A DNA stretch of 64,000 bases from Euclidia mi (lineage: Eukaryota > Arthropoda > Insecta > Lepidoptera > Erebidae): positions 34,740,475 to 34,804,474 of the forward strand of contig OX123205.2 of the NCBI GenBank assembly GCA_944739405.2, read 5' to 3'. The notes under the pieces were generated by a model. It was not told the DNA's origin. It ran no database searches and saw nothing but the letters and a program-made list of their open reading frames with translations. Positions 55,145 to 64,000 of the stretch are shown here, piece by piece. The stretch's first letter is position 1. The number at the start of each line of letters is the position of its first letter. Both the position numbers and the translations under genes were made by a program.

Positions 55145-56337
55145 GTGGGCGGCAGGCTCGCTAATTCGCGATTTCAATATGATAAAAAGTTTCCAATGCT
55201 TTTACACGCTAATCATCACATTTGCAAACTCATTTTTTCCACTCAACATATAAAACTTCTCCATGCTGGTCCACAGCTGTTACTCGCCCACATACGTGAG
55301 ACATATTGGCCTATCAGTGGCCGCAATCTAGCCAGAAAGACAGTACAATCATGCATCACATGTAGACGCTTTCAAGGAAAAACAATTACACCAATCATGG
55401 GTAATTTACCTGAGCCACGCATGCATTCTGATTTCGCATTTAATAACGTCGGTGTAGATTACGCCGGGCCAATCATGATTAGTAATCGTACGGGGCGTGG
55501 TAGTCAGTTGATAAAGTCATACATATGCATATTCGTATGCCTTGCAGTTAAAGCTATACACCTGGAATTGGTTACCGATTTGACAAAGGAATCTTACTTA
55601 GCGTCACTAAATAGATTCATCAGCCGCCGAGGAAAACCTGCTTACATATATTCAGACAATGGCACTAACTTTGTAGGGGCGTCAAATGTTATCACGGGGT
55701 TTTTGGCGAAGAATCAGAATTTGATAAGCAACCATGTGGCAGAACGAGGCATCACTTTTCATTTCATTCCTCCATACTCCCCACACTTTGGTGGGTTATG
55801 GGAAGGCACAGTGAAGTCAACAAAACATCACCTTAGGCGAGTCTTAGGCTTGGCACATCTCACGTATGAAGAAATGTACACTGTCTTATGTCAAATTGAA
55901 GGCATTTTAAATTCAAGGCCCTTAACGCCTCTATCGTCTGACCCGTCTGATCTCACGGCTCTCACTCCATTTCACTTCTTAATCGGTCGATCATTATCTG
56001 TACTACCTCAGCCACCACTGCCTGACTGTAACCGCTGCATATACCCAGATACAAACGCGTGGAGCTCCTGCGTCAACACTTTTGGACTCGATTCTACAAG
56101 GAGTACATTTCACGACTTCAAATCAGAACAAAATGGAAGAAATCGTCTGGACAGCTGACAGAAGGCACTCTGGTCGTCGTGAAAGATGACGCTCTCCCAC
56201 CAGCCCGCTAGGTACTCGGGCGAGTAACACAGCTCCATCCGGGGCCCGACGGAGTCACAAGAGTGGCCGACATCAAGACCAGCACAGGCACTATCAGAAG
56301 AGCATTTAACCGGATATGCCCTCTCACTGGCGGCCCG
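55145..56337 (+). pseudogene. BEL/Pao integrase segment B
   Basis: Same protein region as segment A at 44,277-45,466, with only scattered differences. The zinc-binding motif HHICK...CITCRRF, GVDYAGP, YSDNGTNFVG and PYSPHFGGLWEG are all present, so the catalytic triad is readable. One T is lost near 56,028 and a TAG arises near 56,208, so the C-terminus is broken. The sequence stops at CTGGCGGCCCGGC, where segment A goes on with AGAA and the LTR; here an inverted LTR tip follows instead. Confidence 0.88.
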
Positions 56338-56356
56338 GCGCAGCGTGTCATAGACA
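56338..56356 (-). repeat. Inverted 19-bp LTR tip at the right end of the composite
   Basis: GCGCAGCGTGTCATAGACA is the reverse complement of the first 19 bases of LTR 1. It is followed at once by the GGTAC target duplication. Confidence 0.9.
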
Positions 56357-56361
56357 GGTAC

Positions 56362-57090
56362 ATTTATATACACAAGTTGCGTAGAAATTGTATTCTATAA
56401 AAGTAAACATAGTATCCAATATTATTCGATATTTGTAGTATTTGTCTCATAAATGTGAAATGAATGCTATAAAAATATTATACTTACTCTACTGTGTGGG
56501 TATGTCGAAAAAAACATATATTTTGTGTATTAAGATCCAAATATTTAATTATCAATGAGAAGTCATAGCTTTTAGAAGCAGCACAAATGATAAGACAGCA
56601 ATTTCAAAACATCCTTCTTAGTTATTTTTGTCCTACCAAATAAATTATACAAACGAGTTCTACGAAGAACATAATGCATGGCCTATATGGATTGATGGAT
56701 ATAAGATCATATCTTAAACTACCAAGCAATAAGGTAGCATAGTTACTGCTTCTAAAATTTCAATATATTCGATCAGTATCCACCGTATCACTTATGCCAT
56801 ACTGCATATCAAATCATCAAATGTTCTATTGATAAGCTAACAATAGAATTTCGGAATAAGCATAATTATGTTCGAGGTGCTAAGCTAAATCAAACCCTGG
56901 TAGTCACCTCCTTATGAATGTATATATACCTTAAGAATGTATATATAATCCTGCCTTCTGAGAATATATGTAGGTAGCACATGAGGATTTATCTTATATA
57001 TAATATCTAAGCCACTAGTAGCTATGGGTTGCCGTCAAACCATTGAGGGCATGTGTTGCAGAATCTAGTACAACAGCAATATCAGGCTTG
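56362..57090. other. No recognisable gene
   Basis: AT-rich flank of the BEL/Pao composite. Confidence 0.5.
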
Positions 57091-57094
57091 TTTA

Positions 57095-57250
57095 TAATCT
57101 GTTCTACTGCTGAGCACAGGTCTCTTCTCATTATGGAAAGGAATAGGCCATAGCAAGCACCACGCTGGTCATGTATGAATTGGCAGACTTCATGTCTTTC
57201 GATAAAATTACGAAGCACTCCTCACAGTGCTTTTCCTTCACCGGATAGCG
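57095..57250 (-). repeat. SINE fragment, minus strand
   Basis: TCTGTTCTACTGCTGAGCACAGG, CTTCATGTCTTTCGATAAAATTACG and TTCCTTCACCGGATAGCG follow the tail order of the 29,405 SINE. The head is missing. Confidence 0.55.
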
Positions 57251-58019
57251 AAAAATAATACTAATATAATAAAAATTAGTGCTGAGCGGCGAGGATTGAT
57301 ATCTGAGATAGTTTATGTGGTGGTCAGTTCGTTTTTCTACTAGTCAATAGCATGTACATAATTATATCTGCTACAAACTCGAATTCTAGGTCAAAACTAA
57401 TTGAAGTTGTATCAGACACCATTACCTATTAGTCATTTTCAGTGAATTATATTTAAAATTATTTAATTCTTCAAGTAATAGAACTCAATTAAATAGCGAC
57501 TTATGCTACATTTTTCGGAGAAAATAGTCTGGAGCATGTTCATTAAGTATGATCTCAAAGTTAGTTTGCAAAATTCGGTGAATTTATAAATTCTAATTAA
57601 GACAATGTCAACCTGATAAGTTCATAGATGTCGAAGAAAATAATAAATATTATAAATCATAACATGCGACTGCACATATGGCGTTTCAGCGGTCGTCTCA
57701 AAGTTTTACCTAACCTAACTTTACCTGAGAATTGTATAATGTTTTTGAATTTTATTCACTACAACAATTTTTTTTTTATCAATCCATTTAAAACATGGAT
57801 CAAATGAAACATGCATCAAATGAAGTCCCCTTATCCTATATGTCTGTACGAACGCGATAAACTCGAAAGCTACCGAACGAAATTTTTACGGTTTTCACCA
57901 GTAGATAGAGTGCTTCGGGAGAAAGGTGTGGGTGTTATAATTCACGTAGACGAAGCTGGGCAAAGTCTAGCTATCGATGAAATGATGAAATTGTTTCAGC
58001 ATTTTTAAATATTTTTTCA

Positions 58020-58310
58020 TCATCATTGTCTTGTCCTGGTCCCAATTTATTTAGGGTTGGCGCAGTATGTCCTTCGCTTCCATACTTCTCTGTCACCAGT
58101 CATCTGATCGTTTACCCCTTTCTCTTTCATATCCATCCTCACACAGTCCATCCATCTTTTCCTTGGCCGCCCTCTGCCTTTTCGTCCTTCGACGTGGATA
58201 TTCATATTTTTTTTACCTCCGTACCTTTTATCTCTTCGCATGACATGTCCATACCAGGCCAATCGACTCCCTTTTACCTTTTCATCAATGGGCGCCACTT
58301 TCATTTTTAA
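58020..58310 (-). pseudogene. RTE-type LINE, C-terminal fragment, minus strand
   Basis: An open frame of 85 codons on the minus strand holds RLAWYGHVMRRD, a basic GRPRKRWMD block and a DREVWKRR end, the hallmark tail of RTE-clade LINE proteins. RT and endonuclease are absent. A ~300-base 3' piece is usual for 5'-truncated LINE copies. Confidence 0.8.
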
Positions 58311-59090
58311 ATATTTTTTTTCGATAATTAATTTAGCAACATCACTTCAATGTGACAAAAGAATTACGAAGCAAAAAGGCGGTATAGTGGACCTCCGCCA
58401 AAAGGGGTAAATAAAAAAGGATCCCATAAAGCAAAGATTCCTGAATGTTGGTCATGGCATGGGGTCACGTTAACGACACATTATGTAGCAGGGTCACTGG
58501 AACTACGGTTATTTATTGTACTACATTTAATATAATATATGTAGTTTAACTAGGTTTTGACCGCGGCTTCGCGCGAAATATGTGAACATTATATCAAAGT
58601 AACCTTTGCACGCGACTCCGCCTAAGTGTCTTAAATTGAGACATAAGATTGCCTATGTCCTGTTTTGATGCATACGCTATATTACTTTAAAGTTATATCA
58701 GAATCCGTCCAGTACTTAAATCTATCCTCATATTCTTGCGCAGTTATAACAGCAGTAGAATCATCTAATATAAATTCGAATATTTGTAACCCTTATTTTG
58801 AAAAATAGTTTTCCATAGTAACACTTCAATTCCAATTTTATTTTCAGATCAAAAGCCTTAATCGATTTCTATGCTAAAATTTATCAAATTATTTTTGCCA
58901 TTTCGACGTAAAATGCAAATACACCATTTAGTATTAAAATGGCAATCGCCTGCGGCTACACCCGCGTGTTATGTCAATCAAAACTATAGGTCTCTGATCT
59001 TACAAATAGAATAAAACCAGAGACCAGCGTGTGCCTTATTTCTTACATCAATGTATGCCGTGAATCAGCTTCAAAAATTACTTAGTAGCA
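58310..59090. other. Decayed repeats, no gene
   Basis: Includes a GACCGCGGCTTCGCGCG block near 58,560 typical of moth repeats. Nothing coding. Confidence 0.45.
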
Positions 59091-59091
59091 T

Positions 59092-59590
59092 GTTTGACTT
59101 TTGTTCATGTGTGATTATATACTGGACGCTAATGACCTCACTGTCGCATGAAAAGTGTTGTAGAGCACTTGAGTCGACGCTTGCAAGGTATAGGGTAGGC
59201 AGACAACTACTTTGGTAACGCTATAATGTATACCCTATAATGTACCCTATAATGACAGAATGTAGTGTGTATTTTAGCTAAAGCCTTCCCTACTTTACGT
59301 AGGAACTTTTTAAGAACAAGAACAAAAAAATTTTCCGGAAGCTATACACCCTAAATCAGCCTTTAAAATATCCTAGAAGAATATTTTTGAGTGCTGTTCA
59401 GTGTTCATGTGTGACTACATACTGGATGCTATTGACCGTACCGTTGTAGAGCACTTGAGTCCATGCCTGCAACGTGTAGGGTAGGCAGACAACTACTTTG
59501 GTAACGTTATAACGTATAAACTATGTATTATGTACGTTATAACTAAACAACGACAGAATGCAGCTTGAATTTTAGCTAAAGCGTTCCCTA
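59092..59590 (+). repeat. Pair of ~190-bp direct repeats
   Basis: TTCATGTGTGA...ATACTGGA, TTGTAGAGCACTTGAGTC, GTAGGCAGACAACTACTTTGG and TTTTAGCTAAAGC occur in the same order at 59,100-59,285 and 59,402-59,583, with substitutions and indels. Confidence 0.85.
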
Positions 59591-60134
59591 GTAAATATAA
59601 AAAAATATCATTGATCGAATTGCTGTGTCATAATAATAAGATAAGGTATATTGCCAAACTTAGAACTCATGTTTGACAGAATTGGTAACTTGGTGGTGTA
59701 ATTTTATAAAAGCGGTGTGGTTTAATTAGTTTGATTAATGGTAGTGACGATATTCAATTCTTTATCCTTCATAATGGATAAAATATTTTTTTAATATTTC
59801 GCTTAATTCTGCTACTAAGAAGCGACGTGATAATTTTTTTCATAATTATTATACGTGTGTCTAAATGGTGGTTTGCTGTTAAATTTCCCAAGATATTATA
59901 TTATTTATTGTTAAGTATCTTACCTTAAGAAACCTAAAATTTGGTAAGCAATTCTTGATATTTTTAAAACTACTCAACCCGAGATAAGTAGTAAAGAAAT
60001 TAATTATACGTAATAACTGCCCATTATTACAATACTTTTCCATATTGAGGACAAAAAGTCAGAATTCAAGTGTGAGCAGATTTAAATACAGTGTAGGTAC
60101 TTATATTAATTAACTGGTAGCCTTTGTTATATAA

Positions 60135-61200
60135 TAACTAGCTATTGCCCGCGGCTTCGCTCACGTTAAATTCGGGGTAACACAAATCTCCTTCATCGTT
60201 CGATAGTAATTTTCGTTTTAATTCTGTTCATAGGGAGTAGGGGCTAATAAGAAATATAAATAACTGCAAGAAGTATTTCAAAATTTCTGTAAACAGTGTT
60301 TTTAGAGGTCCGTAGTCAAAAATGGCTAAACATGGAATCCTTATAGACGCGCTTTGTCTGTCAGTCTATCCGTATGACACAGCCACTTTATGCCGAAACT
60401 ATTCAGTTTAAACAATATTTGAAAATTGTAAGGTAGATGTTTTCTGTGAACCGGTTTACGACATTATAGAAAATAAAATACTGAATATTAAGGGGGGCTA
60501 TTCATACATGGAACTGATTTGGGAAATGGGTCGTTAAAAATTACTTTGAGGTTCCTAAAACCATTGTTTCTCAAAGTCAATCGTTTGGAAGATATACGGT
60601 TCCAGAGTGGTAAAATGGGTGTGTGTGTCCCTCTAACTTTTAAAGTAAGAGACTGACAAATCTAAAAATAATATATGCCGTGGATCGTTATAATAACTTC
60701 CAACGAAAATTGGTTTGAACGATATGTAGTTAGCAGTTTTTGAAATAAAGTACATCTTAACAACCGCAAATATAGCTTTGTCGTTTATACAAATACTATT
60801 AAAAGTTAGTCGAAGATAATGGCTATTCCGTAGTGGATACTTCCACTATGGAACCCTTCATGAGCGAGTCTGACTCGAGGTGTTACTTGTAGCCGTTTGC
60901 CATTTCAAAGCTTTGGTGCATTAAGATTCCTCATTAGCAGGACTGGAACACCAACGTTCAGTCTCAAAATGCGTGAAGGTCGGTACTCCTGATAATTGTA
61001 AGGAGTTCAGAAACGTTATATGGTACGAAGTAACTTGGTCTGTATTCATGACATTATCTACCGAAAGGTGCTCAACAACATATTATGCATACAGTCAAAT
61101 GTCAAAGCCATGGTCCGATATTGGTTCTGCCGGTTTAGCGTGAAATCGGTACATACATACATAAACATTTTCGCATTTATACCTAATATTAGTAGGGATT
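60135..61200 (+). mobile_element. Decayed lepidopteran repeat, CTAGCTATTGCCCGCGGCTTCGC to ATATTAGTAGGGAT
   Basis: The start and end phrases bracket about 1.07 kb without coding capacity, and both are common ends of moth repeats. Class not certain. Confidence 0.4.
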
Positions 61201-61346
61201 AGCCAAGGCTGTTACAATAATTATTAGTTTATCTAAGTACGCGAACGAAGTAATGACAGTGCACCATATGACAATGTATAATGTGACAGTACTGACAGAT
61301 AGCACATGCGCAGCACTCAATTATTACTTCGCATGCGTTCTTATTG

Positions 61347-61374
61347 TATTGACAGTAAGTTCTTACTGTCAATA
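61347..61374. other. 13-bp hairpin with 2-base loop
   Basis: TATTGACAGTAAG (61347-61359) pairs with CTTACTGTCAATA (61362-61374). It is near-palindromic DNA; no function visible. Confidence 0.7.
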
Positions 61375-61436
61375 GGTTGTAGGTTTGTCCCTACAAACTT
61401 TTCAGCCAAATCGGTTGCTGCTGAGATATTGTTTAC

Positions 61437-61512
61437 GTGGATGGCGCAGTGGTTGAAGTAGCCATCAAACTCCTGTTTATGTAGATTTGATTCCCATGAT
61501 ACGACTATTAGA
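61437..61512 (+). repeat. SINE head remnant
   Basis: GGATGGCGCAGTGGTTGAAG resembles an A box and GATTTGATTCCC a B box. Confidence 0.45.
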
Positions 61513-61884
61513 ATTATTTATAGTAAAATATGTTATTGTATCTTAATACAACGGACACAAAGAATATCAAAACTCGAACTCCTTTATAAACCTTAGTTTA
61601 TAAAGGCAACGTAAAGTATACCTACTAAGAGCCTGTTTCCTCAGATGTGAAGTGGATATTCAAAAGTTAATACTTAAGAACATAGATAACACGAAAATAC
61701 CGGTAGAAAGCAAAATGATGAGTACCTGAAACCAACAGAAAGAATTAGTCAAATTATAAAATATTATAACATTGCCAAATGATCATGCTTATTGCATTAT
61801 GATTTATCTATACCATATAGTTATTAATATTATAAAGCTAAGCTAAAGAGTTTGTTTGTAAGTTTGGTTTAACCCAATCCTTCT

Positions 61885-61960
61885 CATAGTTGGCCGCCTG
61901 TGCCCAGAAGTGGGACAGATTACGAACAAGGCTAATGATCTATATACTATTATCATTGCC
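61885..61960 (-). repeat. Dispersed lepidopteran repeat
   Basis: GCCCAGAAGTGGGACAG...AGGCTAATGATC is the reverse of the CATTAGCCT...CCCACTTCTGGGC type. Confidence 0.5.
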
Positions 61961-61964
61961 AAGT

Positions 61965-63420
61965 CCTCTTTTACTTACAAAATGTACCAACCCTAAACGT
62001 TTATTACAGAAAAATCCTTCGAATGTTCCCGAAAATATTTCCAGTCGCATATATTTCAAAGGTTCTTGACCTCGACGAGATTAGATCTTATCAGATAAGG
62101 GTTCGATAACAGCTTTGCCACGGGTTCCTCGACCTCAATATTTAACGATATTACAAGGAGATCTAAGCTTCCTTTGGTACACGAGACCTTAAATTTTTGT
62201 AACGTAGACACTTGTTAATATCGGTACATAAAATTATTTGTATAATTTTCAAGAGCAAAAGTTTAATAAAGTTTTATAAGCAAGCGGTGTATACCTATAA
62301 GTAATTTTACAATTAGCTATTGTCACTTTTTTCATATCAATGTATGTATTATTGTAACAATTGTTGGTATACCTAATAAATAAATAAAGTGTTTCATAAT
62401 ATTTTTCATTTATGTTATTAAATAAATATTAAGTAGGTAAATGTAACAGGTAAAGTAAACAAACGAGAAAAAGGCAAGAATTCTGGTGCAACGAATTAAA
62501 AATAATTTGATTTTGCTTGCGTTCGACCTGCCTGACTGGGTATATAAAAATATATTCAGAAAACAAAAATCTACTTTTGTTATAAAATATTTGTCAGTTA
62601 ATCATAAATTCGAATATTCGATCGCCATTTCCACCACAGACAGTAGCAGCGCATTTTATTTATTTTTATTTTATTTTTTATTGAATGGGTATGCAAAAAG
62701 TCATACCATGTCATGATATAAAAAAACCATATCAGTCAATTTAATTCTCAGAAAAAATACCAAACAAAGATAAAAATAACTATATTTTTATAATAAACGT
62801 AAATACTAACACAAACAATGCATAACACAAAGTATAGTACCCAATCAACAAAAAAGAACAGTACTTGGCCTTGTAACATAAAGAACAAAACGCTTGAAAC
62901 ACATACAGTATACAAAAAGAACATACAATGAAATAAAACTAAAGTAACAATCCAGTTCAGTTGTTGATATGACTATCATAACTATAGGGTCCATATCACC
63001 GATTTCTGTCAGACAAGATGTATGTAAGTCGCCGGCTCTTTCAATAGATTGCATTGGTTTGAAAAATCACGGACTATTGTTACGTTTGTTGTCGATATTA
63101 TATTAATACAGATGATATAGGAGAGGAAAGAAAAATAGGAGATAAATATACTTTTTTAAGTCTCTATTAATAACCATAAAATTATGTTACGATTTCGGAT
63201 TAATATACTCGACATCGGATTTTAAGCTCTTCCTGAAATTGACAGCGCTCTCATTGATAAAATAAAAGCCAACAGTGATAATGCTGGTAGGTACTTGACA
63301 TCGGTTTTCTGCGAGAAATAATTAAAATTTGATTCTGCTGTTCAAAAGAGACGTAAAACCAAAAGGATCTAATATGGAAGAATCTATTCGATACGTACCT
63401 ACGTTATGTGTAGTGGCTTA
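61965..63420. other. No recognisable gene
   Basis: AT-rich; frames below 77 codons without motif. Confidence 0.5.
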
Positions 63421-63436
63421 ACCCATTCCCAGTCCC

Positions 63437-63456
63437 ATGAGCCACATGTGGCTCAT
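63437..63456. repeat. 20-base perfect palindrome
   Basis: ATGAGCCACATGTGGCTCAT, inside a stretch that reads like the start of a dispersed element. Confidence 0.8.
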
Positions 63457-63694
63457 AACAATTGAATTTCTATTGTGTCTGCGGTCGGACAGTGAAAGTA
63501 TTAAGTAGCTGCGCATGTGGCAGCAGTATGCTGGGTAGTTCGATATAGCAGAATGTTTCTGTATTCTTTGTCGTTTTTCTAAGGATTTTTATAAAATATT
63601 TATTGAGTTTTCCTTTTTTTTAGACAGTAAATTTTTACAACAAGGCATATTCTTATTTTCCACCTTTGTCAAAGCGTAACCGAGAACACTTAAG

Positions 63695-64000
63695 CCATGT
63701 ATTCACTAGGGGACAAAGTCGCTCGACTTATCGCGAACAGTCGCAGGACATTTACGTGCGACTGTCCCGCGACAATGTCGACCGACATTTCGCTCGTCCA
63801 CATACCGGCATTGTGATCAAGATGTCGCCTAAGTGTTTACACTGTTTCGTTGGTAGTGTAGACCAACGAAGTGTATATATTCGCGGGTAGTCGCGGAAAA
63901 AATAGCAACACACGTCCTCACAAGTCAAATGCCGTCGGAAACTGTCGAGGGACACGAAGTCGCGTAAGGTCGACGCTATCGGAGCGTCGACAAGCGACTT
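63695..64000. mobile_element. GTCGC-rich repeat running off the window
   Basis: Dense GTCGC/GCGAC motifs in both orientations (for example AAAGTCGCTCGACTTATCGCG and GACGCTATCGGAGCGTCG). The right end lies outside the window. A foldback or MITE-like element is likely. Confidence 0.5.

Larger units (their letters stand above)
44041..56356 (+). mobile_element. BEL/Pao composite: LTR-integrase-LTR-gag-pol ending in an inverted LTR tip
   Basis: The left end is the LTR start TGTCTATGACACGCTGCGC (44041-44059). The right end is its exact reverse complement, GCGCAGCGTGTCATAGACA (56338-56356). Direct 5-bp copies of GGTAC flank both ends (44036-44040 and 56357-56361). Inside are LTR 1, an integrase segment, LTR 2, leader, gag, protease and RT (interrupted by a 4.8-kb antisense BEL/Pao insertion), RNase H and integrase. 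There is no 3' LTR. All frames are broken. Confidence 0.85.

Overview
This is an AT-rich, gene-poor stretch of insect chromosome, almost certainly from a moth or butterfly. The evidence is its repeats. It carries several tRNA-headed SINEs typical of Lepidoptera, short Lep1-type Helitrons (TC...CTAG ends inserted between A and T), a GGGTTCCGTACC inverted-repeat element, and many copies of the 'CCCACTGCTGGGCAAAGGCCTC' type repeat (family attributions are from memory). I see no convincing host protein-coding exon, no intact tRNA or rRNA gene and no CRISPR array. Nearly everything recognisable is transposon-derived.

Layout. (1) 1-5,698: a Ty3/gypsy LTR retrotransposon whose 5' LTR is cut by the window edge. 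It has one long gag-pol frame broken by a single in-frame TGA, a 35-bp minisatellite in a probable 3' intron, and a 9-bp inverted repeat straddling the LTR/leader junction. (2) 5,770-7,290: SINEs and SINE pieces. (3) 7,293-11,289: a young (about 98-99% LTR identity) LTR element with no gag-pol, only a 3.25-kb structured non-coding interior. (4) 11,899-14,275: a 2.4-kb foldback DNA element with arms of about 940 bp and an 8-bp target duplication. (5) 14.3-33 kb: decayed intergenic DNA with SINEs, Helitrons, RTE LINE scraps, a group of GC-rich hairpin-chain retroposons at 19.5-23 kb, and several striking hairpins, one with a perfect 52-bp stem at 28.9 kb. (6) 33-41.6 kb: nested MITEs, SINEs and Helitrons, then a PIF/Harbinger-like foldback. 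(7) 44,041-56,356: a 12.3-kb BEL/Pao composite, LTR-integrase-LTR-gag-pol, flanked by a 5-bp target duplication and ending in an inverted copy of the LTR tip instead of a 3' LTR. A second BEL/Pao element (48,571-53,356) is inserted into it in antisense. (8) 56.4-64 kb: decayed repeats, an RTE fragment, a duplicated 190-bp block, and the left part of another repeat running off the window.

How it fits together. The autonomous-type elements here (Ty3/gypsy, two BEL/Pao) are all broken by stops, frameshifts, deletions or insertions. The most intact-looking units are non-autonomous: the coding-less LTR element, the foldback, the Helitrons and the hairpin retroposon. They would depend on enzymes made elsewhere. 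The most unusual signals are (a) the BEL/Pao composite integrated through two U3 tips in inverted orientation, (b) the 577-bp retroposon made of consecutive hairpins, two of which share an identical apical loop on unrelated perfect stems, (c) tandem hairpins with a compensatory base-pair change in the leader of the coding-less LTR element, and (d) the possible self-priming hairpin of the Ty3/gypsy element.
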